Shown in pieces: positions 12,529 to 23,780 of a stretch of DNA of 64,000 bases. Location: contig OX578140.1 of NCBI GenBank assembly GCA_951213105.1, positions 35,943,256 to 36,007,255 on the forward strand, given 5' to 3'. The notes under the pieces were generated by a model that saw only the letters and a list, made by a program, of their open reading frames with translations, was not told the origin of the DNA and did no database searches. The stretch's first letter is position 1. Each line of letters opens with the position of its first letter. The DNA is from Amaurobius ferox. Taxonomy: Eukaryota; Arthropoda; Arachnida; Araneae; Amaurobiidae. Made by a program: the position numbers and the translations under genes.

Positions 12529-13970
12529 AAAAATTAGGATATTTTTCTCCGCGAATGATGGCATAAAAACGAATTATGCGTGTCTAATTGTTAGTAGACA
12601 CACGAAATTTTTGGAGTTATAACTAGAAAAATATTGGGAAAAAAAATTGAGGTGTATAAATTTTTTGAACAAAATTCCAAAATTTTAGATTTTTCCTTAT
12701 TTATTTATAGGTCAAGTCTCCCGTATATGCAAAATTTTCTGACTTCAGCAGTTTGGGATATGTAATTCTTTCCTCCGTCAATCAGTCTCATTCAAATGTA
12801 TAATATAGATTCATTATTTAAGAACATAAAGACTATTACCACTTTCATAGAACACTCTACACCCAAATATCAGACACACTAAGCTCACCATTTTAAACCA
12901 TCCATTTTATTCTCAAAACAACGTTTGTAAAACTCTTAAAATATTACAAACACATTATCTTCCCTAATAATACTTCAGAAATTTCGAAGCTCGCGCATTA
13001 TCCATGGTTTAATTTCCATGTTTCTTGATGCACAATTATGGAGATAATTATTCCTTCACATTAAGACGTGTCCCTTTCAAGTGCGACATAAAAGCCTTAT
13101 CAAGATAGGCTTCTAAAATGCGACAGATTCCAACAGGAGATTAATGCGTACTGAGATTGATGTCTCATTAATCTTAAGAGTCTTTCAAAGACATGTTTCC
13201 TGAGATGTTTCTGTAGGATAAGTGTCGTGCTATATTAGATAATGAAGGCGGGATCTGACGTTTGTTTGTGTATTAGCAGCTCATACTATTTGAAGTGTGA
13301 GTAGGAATTTCTTTTCAACAAATAATGAAATTAATACTGCCTATCTAGATATATTTCTACCTAACTGTCTATTTGGTACACCTGGAGAAAATTGGCGAAC
13401 TTAGCGACGAATTTGGTGACATTTAAAGTGCGGCTAAATTGACGAAAATGTCGCCAAATTGATGAAAGCGACGCTACATCAGCAAAAAGGACTCTACTGT
13501 CATAAAGTTTAAAGTCGAAACATAAGTGGGATTTTGGTTTTAAATTTTAGAAATCAAATGTATGTATAAAATGCGATAGATTGTGACTGATATAAATTCA
13601 ATATTAAATTTTGTAGGAGTAGGAAGTAATAAGCATGCTTGATAATATGTATCAATGGATTTTGTCTTAGATGCATGCAGACCACGTAATTCGCACAATT
13701 AGCGCGAAATGGTCACGATTTTCCATCCTACCTTGGTTGTGCATTTGGTTATTTTTTTTTAAATTTATTTCGTTGTTGTTGTTTTTGTGCTTGCATACGG
13801 TATGATATTATACATAGTAGAAAGGCATGCCAAGGCAGAAACCGTAAAACACACAGAAAGCTGTGAGGCAGTGGTGCTGCGACAAAAGGGGTTTTAACTT
13901 TTAAACCCATTCTGCTTCAGTATTAAAATTTAAAGTTGTAGACATTGTTTTGAGCTGTTCTTTTAAAAAA
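12529..13970. other. AT-rich interval with a family A2 internal scrap
   Basis: No gene is seen. Positions 13,376-13,495 carry the TTGGCGA/GTCGCCAAATT degenerate repeats that mark the interior of A2 elements, so they are probably an isolated A2 remnant. The remainder has no feature I can support. Confidence 0.5.
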
Positions 13971-14578
13971 TCTGATGAGAGCAGCACATGACTTTCCCTA
14001 CAGACTCAGATTCATCTTCTCTTTATTTATGTTATAATTGTTCACAAAAGAACACGAACAATTATTTTCAAATTACACTGAATTTGCAGGAGGGAGGGGG
14101 GGGGGTTCTAATTTTTATTTTTATTTGAAGACACGAATTACTTTTAAAATCGACATAACTGAAACACGAAAAACTAAAATGTTTCGAGAACGGTTAGTCC
14201 CAGATTTATGACGGTCAGTCTTATTCTTTGCGTCGTCAAAAATTACGTATTAAACAAGCATTTAATAGATACAGAGCATACGTAGTCTTTTACTTTAAAC
14301 TTCGGTAATTTTTGCGGTCCATTTTTCAAGAAAGGCAGGTTCTTTCTTTCCGAATCGTATCGAAATCTAATCAGCACCAGAGTATCCCACGGATTTCGCC
14401 AAAAAAGTCGGGTTTCTTTTCCCGAATCGTAAATAAATCTAATAAGAACGCGAGTAAACCACAATTATCGACCAAATTTTGTAAAAATTTGGTCATTTAA
14501 TTTTACAGCGAGAGTGGATATATAGATTACACAGACATGCACAAACACGTGCACAGACGTCACGCTAAAATAGTTTTT

Positions 14579-15939
14579 ACTTTCCCTGCAATACATGGCA
14601 ATGTATAGGGAAAGTACTGGAATCATGCCGAAAATCGCAACTCGAGTTTTCGCCGAATCTACACGTTTTGGGACCTCTAGAATACGAAAATACTATATTT
14701 GCGTGACGTGTGTATCTGTCTGTATGTGCAATGTATGTATCCATCTTAACCTTTTGCTTACGGGTGGGACAGCGTTACTCCCAAACGAAGAACCACTCAA
14801 AAGACAGGTATTTGACATATTCCATCCCAAGCAGTTCGATTCCCTTTTGCAGACATTGACGTCCAATGGACGTCAATGTCCATGGGCGCCAATGTCTGCA
14901 AAAGGGGATCGAACTGTTTGGGATAGGGTTTGTCAAATACCTGTCTTTTTAGAGGTTCTTCGTTTCGGATTAACGCTGTCCCACCCGTAAGCAAAAGGTT
15001 ACCTCAAAAGCTAATGGACCACATTTCATAAAATTTGGTAGGTAAGTCACTTGTGGGTGACTCTGGCGCTGATTAAATTTTGGTACGATTCGAGAAAAAG
15101 GAACCTGTCTTTTTGTGAAATGGTCCGCAAAAATTGCAGTTATTCACTTTAGCTGACAAGCTGATTGACCACATTAAACAACATTTGGTAGATAAGTCGC
15201 TTGTGGGATACTGTGGTGTTGGTTACATTTTGGTACAATTCGGAAAAATAAAATCTTCCTTTTTTTGCAAAATGTCCAGCAAATCTAAATCATCTGATCT
15301 AGAATAAAATACTGCATGCTGTCAAATATATCAATTAAATGCTTGTTTTATGCGTAATTTTTGATGACAAAAGGAATGACATCCACATTACTCTACAATG
15401 GACCATTCTCGAGATATTGAAATTTTTAATTTTGAGGAAATGAAGACCTTTTACACTGTAGTTAAAAAACTATTTAATAAAATTTCTTGAAACTTAGTAG
15501 TTGAGTGCTCTGATGGTCATCCTGCAGCTGATTAAATTTTGATATGATTCGAAAATGTATAACAGACTCTTTTTTGAAAAATGGCTCACGAATATGGAGA
15601 AAATCTGAAATAAATAACTAAAATTATTGAAATATATTAATTAAGTACTTGTTCTCCTGGTAAATTTTGACAACTAAGCGAATAAGACTGGCTCTATGAC
15701 TTTAGAATGAACCGTTCTCGAGATATTTTAATTTTTTGAAATTTTGAGGACCTGGAGTATTTAAAGTGAATTAAGTTGTCAAGTGAAACGAAGATGCAAT
15801 AGAAAAGCAAATTACATATAATATCAGAGAAGTGTACATGATACTGTCTGCAATAAAACTCAATTTAATGCATAACGAAATAAAAAATTACAAAATGAAT
15901 TTGAATCTGCAAGGAAAGTCATGTACAGCTCACATCAGA
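14579..15939 (-). mobile_element. Nested family A element, reverse orientation
   Basis: The left end is the terminal hairpin (14,580-14,614: CTTTCCCTGCAATACATGG then ATGTATAGGGAAAG). The right end is the complement of TCTGATGTG (15,931-15,939). It lies inside another family A copy, in a T run, without a clear longer target duplication. A palindromic piggyBac-like MITE (14,752-15,001) is inserted near its left end. The interior contains three to four repeats of a module of about 130-150 bp with AATTTGGTA(G/A)(G/A)TAAGTC and ATTTTGGTA(C/T)(A/G)ATTCG. Confidence 0.8.
14752..15001. mobile_element. Palindromic piggyBac-like MITE, about 250 bp
   Basis: It is almost a single foldback. The ends are CCTTTTGCTTACGGGTGGGA and its complement, and the centre is palindromic (GACGTCCAATGGACGTC at about 14,859-14,875). 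It is flanked by TTAA on the left and TTAC on the right, consistent with a TTAA target duplication carrying one mutation. CCY...GGG ends with TTAA targets are the hallmark of the piggyBac superfamily. It encodes nothing; frames crossing it are foldback artefacts. It interrupts the ATCCACTCTAACTC-type segment of the host family A element. Confidence 0.75.
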
Positions 15940-16053
15940 TTTATCCAGATTCTAGAGTTCTCGACAAGTATAAATTCGTCGAAAACTCGAGTTATGATTT
16001 TCAACAAGATTCCAATACGTTCCCTATACACTACCATGTATTGTAGGGAAAGT

Positions 16054-17450
16054 AAAAAGAAATATACATTTAGTGATAATTTGGAGAATTGTTACGAAAG
16101 TACTTGTTTAAATAAACTTATCCAGGTATACTCATATATAAAAGTTTAAAGGGAATCTGAAGGTTTTTATAGATGATCCTTTCATAAATGTTTAATGATC
16201 TGTGACGAATGCGTATTTAATAAAAATCATAAATCGCATTTTTTCAAATAGAAACACATGGTCCACTTCCTGTAGCAGGTATAAATATCCAAAAAATTGT
16301 CTTCAAATTCCGAACTACATGTTTAAAAATTTTAGAATTGAAAAAAATATTTAATTTCATATTAAAATTTAAGGATTTAAAAATTCATCATAAGTAAAAT
16401 GAAATCGACCAAATTACATTTGAAGAATAGAAAACTGTACATTTTTGTTGCAACACTCCCAAAAATGTATTTCTATCGACGCCACTATGTTGAAGTTGTT
16501 GTTTGCAAGATCATGGACTGTAAAGAAGCATCTTATCACAATAACATCTCAAAATTCATCTTACAAAGATATACAATAAAATATGCTACATCGAAACTGA
16601 TTAAGTTGCAGAAAAATTTAAATATATTTTCAAATATAAGTCAGAAGAACTTGCAGATTTTATTATAAACATGTAGCAGATATTGGTAACAATTTCACAG
16701 TTATTGCATTTTTATACATTTATAATTATTGCATACCATTATTGCAATCTTAAAAGACTAGAAATATTTAAAACTTGAGTGCATCATTAGTATATTTTGG
16801 ATTAGCCAATGCTTGAGCTCATGCATTATTCAGCTTGCTTCACAAGTAAAGTACTAATTAGTTTTATATAGCGTTTGAATAAATTCATTATTTTTGAAAA
16901 TCATTATTTTAACATGTTATTATTACTAAACATGTAGGGTATGGAAGTAAAAAATGTATTTTTCTTTTCAGGTAAGATTTTTCTGTGAAATCCGGATTTA
17001 TAGTTCTATATTCCCCAATTCTTTTCAAAGGTAATAATAATTAAAGTTAATATTTCTTACATAAATTATTTTGTAAAATTTTGTGTTAGCTTTCAAATTA
17101 CACTTGGGAATTTTATGCTTGTGTATGCTACGGTTGTATCATTTCTTTCAATATGTATTAAATAATACATATTTAACCACTTCAATATATCCAGAATATA
17201 GTGATAAGAGATTTTGTCTAATTTGGATATGAAATTCTAGTGTTTATTTTTTACGTTCCATGTTCTGAACTATAGAGGAATGTTTGGTAATACTTATTGT
17301 AACTTGTACCACTTTTCATTCATGCATAAGCTTTCAGCAGTAGATAAAATAGATTTTTTACTCTTAGTCGGTATAACCTAATAAAAATATGATGATCGTG
17401 ATTATATTAATTATTTTGTTATTTTAATTATTTTATTAATTTAATTAACC
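16054..17450. other. AT-rich spacer, no gene seen
   Basis: No supported feature. An 89-codon plus frame at 16,399-16,668 is lysine-rich with AT-driven composition and no recognisable motif. Confidence 0.5.
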
Positions 17451-17452
17451 AA

Positions 17453-17486
17453 TATAGATTAATTAAATTAATTTAATTAATCTATA
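17453..17486. repeat. Perfect 34-bp palindrome in AT-only sequence
   Basis: The sequence TATAGATTAATTAAATT is followed directly by its exact complement with no loop. It lies in an AT-only stretch (17,400-17,505) where TTAATTTAATTAACCA(A/C)TATA also occurs twice in direct orientation. It is a likely cruciform or an unstable AT-rich palindrome. Confidence 0.85.
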
Positions 17487-17821
17487 ATTAATTTAATTAA
17501 CCACTATACATCGCTGGGATCCCTATCTACAAAAATAACTTTTGTCGGTCTGTGGAGGATCCAATTTGAGCTGCATGTTTCATATGCTACGATGATGTCA
17601 ATGCAGAAAATAAAATCTGGAAAATATATATAATTTGTCTGTACAACTTCGTCAAAATTATCCACCCTTTGGTACCTAAAAATCCAACACGGAAGCAATT
17701 TAGACAATTTGGAACCAATTTATAGGTAATGGGCCCGCACATTTCTCTTTCTGATTTCGGATCTGTTGGTTCTCTTGCACGGATAAAGGGAATGCAGCGC
17801 ATCCTCAAACTGAATTGTGAT

Positions 17822-19716
17822 ACAGGAAAAAATCTGACTTATGCTACTTTTCCGTACCACGTGAAGGGTTATTTCATCAGTTAACATAGGGATCATAAAC
17901 AAATTGACGATGGAAATTGTTTAGATCAAAAATACGTTAATATGTGTCAAAATTTTTTATCACAAATGCATCTAAATAAAGCATTAGGCAGACAGAGATC
18001 ATATAAAGCCGTGGTACTCACTACGCATTTGGGTAACCTATGTATTATCATCCAGTTTTATCTTTTTTGTGATATGTCACAAATTTACATTTCTAATTTG
18101 ATATAGGGTCCCCATTCACAATGTTCAATTTTCAATTAAATATAACCCGTTCAATTTTAAAGATATAGATGTGCGGGTTTTTAACACTTTACAACAAAGT
18201 TGAAAAGTGTTTATGACTTTGTTCATTCTGTCTGTCTGTCTGTCTGTCTGTCTGTCCGTTAGCACGATAACTGCCGTAAAAATGACTTAATCAAAATGAA
18301 ATTTTAGTATGTTGTTCCGACGGTCTGTAGAACCTATGGGAATATAAATAAATAATATCACACAATTAGTTTTGGATTGAACTCGGGTTGAAAAAATGAA
18401 ATACATTGAGCCCTATGGGACCTAATTTTTCTAACATTTTTTAAGTGGATTTAAAATTCACAAATTGCTTCGAAAATTTTAGGTAATAGTCAAATTGTTC
18501 CATAAAATATATAAAAAAAAATTCAGCTAAATATATTCAGTAGTTTTTTAAATAAAAATTAAAATAATAATTACACATCTTATATGAAACGATCACCTGA
18601 CCATGATATTAAACGATCACATGACCCACTTCAAAATGATATATGGCATCCATCTTGTTTCAAATTCGTGATTTTTTAAAGTTCTTTTTAATTCATATTG
18701 AGTGTTGTATCCATCCTAAAACTACTTTATTTCTGCTTAAATTCTGTGCATCTACATACTAAAACAACACAATGACAATATATTTGAGTTTAAATTCTCA
18801 TTCAAATTTGATTATTTCTACAATTAAGCCTATTTTTCACCTATGTAAAATATAAACAGCAAAATATGTAGAATGAGTTGTATTAGAATTACTGTATTTC
18901 TTTAACACAAAATAATTCAGTCCATGGAGTCTGCATGGCTGATATGAATGAAATATTAATTGATTTTATAAACAGAAGGACGATTTTTTTCGATGAAGTT
19001 TTAAGCATAAAGTTTATGAATTGTAGCTCCATGGTCTTAATTTTTAAATAAAAGAAATTATTATAGTATTGTGATGAATGAAATGGAGAAAGTTATGAAT
19101 GAAATCCTGCTTTTATACAGAGATCCAGGCGTGTTATTTTTTCTATGACGTCATTTGAATAAATTTCAGTTGTTTTCGATGAAGTTTTCAAATATAATAA
19201 ATTATCGTAGTATTATGATAGATTTAAAAATATTACCGTGGAATGTATTGCATTTTAGAGATATTTCAACCACGCAATTTATATTTCAATGCCGTCATTT
19301 GAATGAAGTTCATTTTTTTCAATGAAGGTTTAAGTTTTCTAATATAATAAATCAATGTAGTATTGTGATAAGTTTTAAAATATTACCGAGGAATGTATTG
19401 CATTTTCGACTTTTTTAAATAAAATTGCATTGAAGTTGGAAAGTGTTTCATAATCAATGCTTTAAGCATGATTGATCTTTCTTGTTTTTTAATGATTTTG
19501 TTGCATTAAAACAAAAAAAATTTCTGATTGACTAAATTTGTCTAATGGGGTCGTATAAAAATTTAAATGTGTAACTTTATGAAAATTAATGGGAGGACTA
19601 TTTCATTAACGTAGTCTTATTCTCTACCTTACTTTCAACATTTTTGCAATTTACATTGCCCACTTATCCAACAGATAAATAATTAAAGAGCGTCTCAATC
19701 TTTTTGGGACACCCTC
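17822..19716 (-). mobile_element. Mariner-type MITE relic carrying a family B insertion
   Basis: The right end (19,500-19,716) is the long terminal inverted arm ending TTTTTGGGACACCCTC, matching the complete element at 57,248-58,108. Internal sequence 17,822-18,182 matches 57,520-57,880. The minus strand retains a scrap of mariner transposase around a TDE motif (MLTDE at about 17,875), probably the first catalytic aspartate context. The frame is broken soon after. The left arm is missing, and sequence leftwards (17,590-17,820) may extend the decayed transposase. A full-length family B element sits in a T run at 18,183-19,484. Confidence 0.65.
18183..19484 (-). mobile_element. Family B element, full length, reverse orientation
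   Basis: The 3' hairpin comes first (AACACTTTACAACAAAGTTG then AAAAGTGTT, 18,183-18,211), followed by a (TCTG)n tract at 18,227-18,255. The 5' hairpin (AATCAATGCTTTAAGCATG, then ATTGATCTTTCTTG) closes the element at 19,484. Length is about 1,302 bp, against 1,303 bp for the copy at 11,226. The intact homologous site at about 57,873 shows the insertion went into a run of T with no extra duplicated bases visible. Confidence 0.85.
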
Positions 19717-20521
19717 TATACTCTCCTAATATTATCATATGCCGCAAGCTGAGTGAGACTAACACTAACTAACTCACTAAAGAATAAATTGCGCAGTCCA
19801 AGCAGATGAAGGGAGAAATGTAAAACGTTGCATACATGTGGGAGTTGATCTACAAGTAATGAGAAAATCCGAAATCTTGAAATTTTGCTCGAAATATTTA
19901 TAAATTTTTTAATTTTTTGTTCCAACATTCTTCAAACTACAGCTGGAAAACGTCTAAAAACATAAAATTGTTATTATTCTATCATGGGCAGAAAAAAAAT
20001 CATAAATGTTCTTAATAAACGCTATCAGCCCACAATTCACCGTTTCTGAGATATTTTAAATTATATTTCTAGTTAACGACTTTTTTATATTTTATAATTT
20101 AATTTTTAAGCAGTTTTGTATTCTATTTGTAACTACACTAAAGGATATAGCGACTCTTCAGAAACCAAAATTGTCTGTTGGCTAATCTTCTGATCAAACC
20201 ATTTAAAATATATTTTATTAATGATTAATTGCTTGATTAAAATGTATGAAAACAAGAGAATATACAGTAATCGAAGAAGAAACATTGTTTTACACATCGT
20301 AATTTCCATGTTTTATAATTATAAAGTATGCGCCATTTTTATGCATTAATATGAAACAGATTTTAATATTCAGAAGTTTTATTAAGTATCACATTTAGTT
20401 ACAACTAGCCGTTTCGCCTTTTATAATGCGTGAACCTAAATCTCTAGTCTAGAAACATCAACCTGTCCGATGATTTTTACCGATCTCCCCAACTTATAAT
20501 GTTACGAATACATAAAAAAAA
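19717..20521. other. AT-rich spacer, no gene seen
   Basis: Nothing recognised on either strand. A 70-codon minus frame at 19,716-19,928 has no known motif. Confidence 0.5.
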
Positions 20522-21273
20522 TCTGATGTGAGCAGCACATGACTTTCCCTGTAGACTTATTTATATCCATGTTTTTTTTATTTTAATTAAATTTAATTCA
20601 CTTTTAATTCAATTTTTGTTCTCATTTGGTAACTGGACTTATTTTCAAAAGTGGCATAGCGAAAATACGGAAAAACTAAAATATTTCGGGAACGGCTAGT
20701 CCTAGCGTAATGCGATTGGTCTTATTCTTTTCTTCGTTAAAAATTACGTATTAAACATGCATTTAATGGATATATTTGAGCATACGCATTTTTTTATTTT
20801 TTATTTTGGCGACATTTGCGGACCATTTTGCAAAAAAAAGGCCGGTTATTTTTTTTCGAATCGTATTAAAATCTAATTAGCACCAGTGCGATCCACAAGT
20901 GACTTATCTACCAAATTTTGTGAAATTCGGTCCATTAGTTTTTCAGTTAGAGTGGATACAAGCTTTTGAGGGCTATTTCGCAAAAAAATGCGGGTTCTTT
21001 TATCCCGAATCGTACCCAAAACTAATCAGCACCATATTCTCCCGCAAGAGACTTACCTACCAAATTTTATGAAATTCGGTCTAGTAGTTTTTTAGTTAGA
21101 GTGGATACAAAATCTGCATAGACAGACAGACATACAGACAGACGTCACGCTAAAAATAGTTTTTTCGTATTCTAGAGGTCTCGAAACGTGTAGATCCGTC
21201 GAAAACTCGAGTTGCGATTTTCGGCATGATTCCAATACTTTCCCTATACATTACCATGTATTGCAGGGAAAGT
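20522..21273 (+). mobile_element. Family A element, about 750 bp
   Basis: 5' end TCTGATGTGAGCAGCACATG then ACTTTCCCTGTAGAC. The 3' end is the terminal hairpin at 21,238-21,272 (CTTTCCCTATACATTACC, loop, ATGTAT with a TGC bulge, AGGGAAAG) followed by TAA. The interior holds two repeats of the AATTTTGTGAAATTCGGTCC module and a (CAGA)n tract at 21,119-21,145. It encodes no protein. Confidence 0.85.
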
Positions 21274-21352
21274 AATACTTGACTGTGTTTTGCCTATCTC
21301 CAAAGAAAAACAACCTTTGCAGGTAGACATTCTTATTACATGAAAGTAAGGT

Positions 21353-22317
21353 TGCCATACTTTTCGGGAATTGATACCAGATTTGGCGATTTATCCCCAA
21401 CTTGGCGAGTTTTTTAATATACTACAGCTTTCCCGAAATACCAAATATTCTTGGAGATACGAGCCGTTTTCCTAGAAATTTCTACGGAGAGAGCATATAA
21501 AAGAAGTCATCGCTTAGTTGGAAAGGACTTGAAGATATACGGGCTACATTGAATTGTGAGATGCGTCAGTGTTTTGAGAAAAGTATCCGTTATTTTGTGA
21601 ATTAGCTGAGCATTTAATTGCTATTTTATTGTACCTGTCAGTTAATTAATGATCTTGTAAGATATTTGTCGAGTTATCAACATCATCATCATCATATTTG
21701 GCACGACAGTCCAGTATGAGCCATGGCCTTTTGCTGAAGATTCCTCCAGGATTGTCTATTTCTAGACCTGGTCTGCCAGTCTCTTGCTCCAATCACTCTA
21801 AAATCCGAATTAACTGAGTCAAGCCATCTCAGATTTGGTCTTCCTCTTTTTCTACTAGTAAAGGGCCTTGCAGCAAACATCTTCTTTACCGCGTCCCTTT
21901 CATCCATTCTAGCAATATGAGAGGCCCAGTTCATTCGCTTAATTTAAAAATATTTAATAATATCAGGTTCCTTAAAATATCTATAAATCTCTGAGTTAAA
22001 ACGCCTCCGCCATAGGCTATTCTCCTTTACTCCACCATAAGGATGCCTCTGAGAACCCTACGCTCAAAAACAGCAACTCTACCCTCTCCATTTTTTGTTA
22101 AAGACCATGTTTCCGAACCTTACATTAGGACAGGCCTAATGATAGTTTTATAGATAAGAAATTTTGTTTTTATAGAGAGATTTATCGAGTTACTCCCTAT
22201 ATATTGTTCCTGTTTACTCTTTGTACTTTGAAATAAAAGTATTCGTTACCCATAAATTTGGACTTGTTCTTGTATCCTGAGTGTATACCCACGATTCCAG
22301 AGAATTAGGTCGTAACA
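21353..22317 (+). mobile_element. Solo-LTR-like repeat, interrupted by a LINE fragment
   Basis: The sequence runs TGCCATAC ... GTCGTAACA, so it has TG...CA ends. It contains a TATA-like CATATAAAAG at 21,493-21,502 and an AATAAA near 22,230 (GAAATAAAAG), in LTR order. A diverged second copy at about 62,018-62,429 shares the start (CCAGATTTGG/ACA), the middle (TACATTGAA...GTCAGTGTTTTG-like) and the end (CCTGAGTG...CCCACGAT, then GTCG(T/C)AACA). It is split at 21,677-22,184 by a LINE with target duplication. No internal retroelement genes are visible. Confidence 0.55.
21677..22184 (-). mobile_element. Non-LTR retrotransposon 3' fragment (RTE/BovB-like)
   Basis: The minus strand encodes the C-terminal part of a LINE reverse transcriptase, decayed by at least two stops in its upstream portion (about 21,950-22,165). 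Recognisable pieces are GSETWSLT, FERRVLRGI, and the intact last 80 codons (21,692-21,934) with NWASHIARM, GRPNLRWLD and AMAHTGL. The RxxGRPxxRW arrangement is typical of LINE-derived ORF2 ends. The 3' tail is a (TGA)n-like run (ATGATGATGATG) rather than poly(A), as in RTE elements. TCGAGTTA at 21,669-21,676 and 22,185-22,192 is the target duplication. It is 5'-truncated and inactive. Confidence 0.8.
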
Positions 22318-22384
22318 AGAGTAGAAATAATGTTCAAAATTTAAATACCAAATTAGAGTAATTGATATTAGTATCTATGTATTG

Positions 22385-22622
22385 GTACGAATGTCGTAAC
22401 AACATTTTTTTATAAATGTCATGACAACAATCCTTGATAAATGTCATAACAATAATCTTTGCTAAATGTCGTAACAATAAACGTTGATGAATGTCGTAAC
22501 AATAATCTTTGATAAATGTCGTAACAATAATCTTTGATAAATGTCATAACACAATTCTTTGATAAATTCCGTAACAATAATATTTGATAAATGTCGTAAC
22601 AATAATCCTCGAAAAATTTACT
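22385..22622. repeat. 25-bp tandem repeat, about 9 units
   Basis: The unit is of the form AATAATCTTTGATAAATGTC followed by GTAAC, with variants. The period of 25 is exact at 22,501-22,550. The motif GTCGTAACA is the same as the terminus of the adjacent solo-LTR-like repeat (22,309-22,317), so the array may have been seeded by slippage at that end. Confidence 0.85.
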
Positions 22623-23780
22623 AAACATAAAATTAAACCTAAAGGTTTAAATATAAATAAACCATAATCAAGCATTTCTAGTATAGATTTCCTCTGGGTA
22701 AAAAATAAAAGCAAACGAAGACGCACACGCTTGAAGAAACCTAATCCAATATCCTAATGGCTTAATATTGTACGTCAATGGTTTTATTCGAATCTTAAAA
22801 GCCAGTTACAAGGAATGTTTCAATTTAGATACACAAAGGAAGACTCATAATAAGATGTATATATATTTTATAACTTCACGCTGAATCAAAATTCCTTTCA
22901 TGACAACTCATATTTTAATATTTTGAAAATGTCTAGAGAAGACAAATCACTCAGATGTTATTCGTGCATAAGCATTTTGGTTCCATCGGACCGAAGCTAC
23001 TGCCGAATATTATTTATCTCTATTGCGATTTTATTTGTAATAAAGACCTGGTTCAAAATTTTAGTTTCACTTGGCGTTTAATGATAGATACCATACTGTT
23101 ATGTGGATTTTGACCACACGTTCGGTCAGAACGCATAATTCAGTAATATTGTTCATTAAAACAACCTCCGACATTGGCCGTGTCGAATAAAAATACATAT
23201 AAATCAATTTAATGGAAAATGAGGACAACTGGCATGATATAAAACACTAACAAATATTTATTAACAAAAAGGAAATTAAAAGTAATAGCATATTTAATTG
23301 ATTTAATTAACACTCTTACTAAATCATAATCACTCCCCATTAACATTCGTGTTGACATTCATGTGTATCACCGTCGCAACAATAATTGTTACGTGCCATA
23401 TGCACCATCTCTTAACAATGAAACATTTAGAGTATGTAATTAAAAATCTCCTTCATTTAAGTTTATAATTAAATTCACCCTGATTATTTTACTCAAATAT
23501 AAAGTGGAGGGGATGTCGAGAGAGTGCGAAATTAAATAACATAGCGTCAATAGACTGAGTGTAAGGGACATGCATTGCGTACCTTCAATACTTCGTCGAG
23601 CCGTCTCCGGATGCGGGGACTTCGGCCGAGTAAACGGCGGTCATCACTGCAGACGTCTTTTTAGAGAACCCTCTATCCCGAAACACAAAATCAATTCTCT
23701 TCTCTCTTTTTAAAAATCTCACTCTCTATCGAACATCCGAAAAATGTCTCCACCTACGCAATTAAGCCCCAGGTTTATTA
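22623..23780. other. Unannotated interval, GC-richer at its right end
   Basis: No gene is recognised. Positions 23,500-23,700 are GC-richer (TCGTCGAGCCGTCTCCGG, then a CGGCCGAGTAAACGGC run) and merge into the GC-richer block of the next entry. The rest is AT-rich. Confidence 0.4.

Larger units (their letters stand above)
13971..16053 (+). mobile_element. Family A element split by a nested family A insertion
   Basis: The outer copy begins TCTGATGAGAGCAGCACATG then ACTTTCCCTACAGAC. It runs to about 14,578, is interrupted, and resumes at about 15,940 with TTCTAGAG...GTCGAAAACTCGAG, ending in the 3' hairpin at 16,018-16,052 (TTCCCTATACACTACCATG ... TGTAGGGAAAG). Removing the nested element rejoins AATAGTTTTT to the TTCTAGAG context found uninterrupted in other copies (for example near 21,150-21,180). 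The 5' ACTTTCCCTACA is exactly complementary to the 3' arm TGTAGGGAAAGT. No coding capacity. Confidence 0.8.

Noticed and set aside
14595..14994. Open frames on both strands of up to 131 codons
   Set aside because: They cross the palindromic MITE and family A ends; the two strands give nearly the same peptide because the DNA is a foldback.
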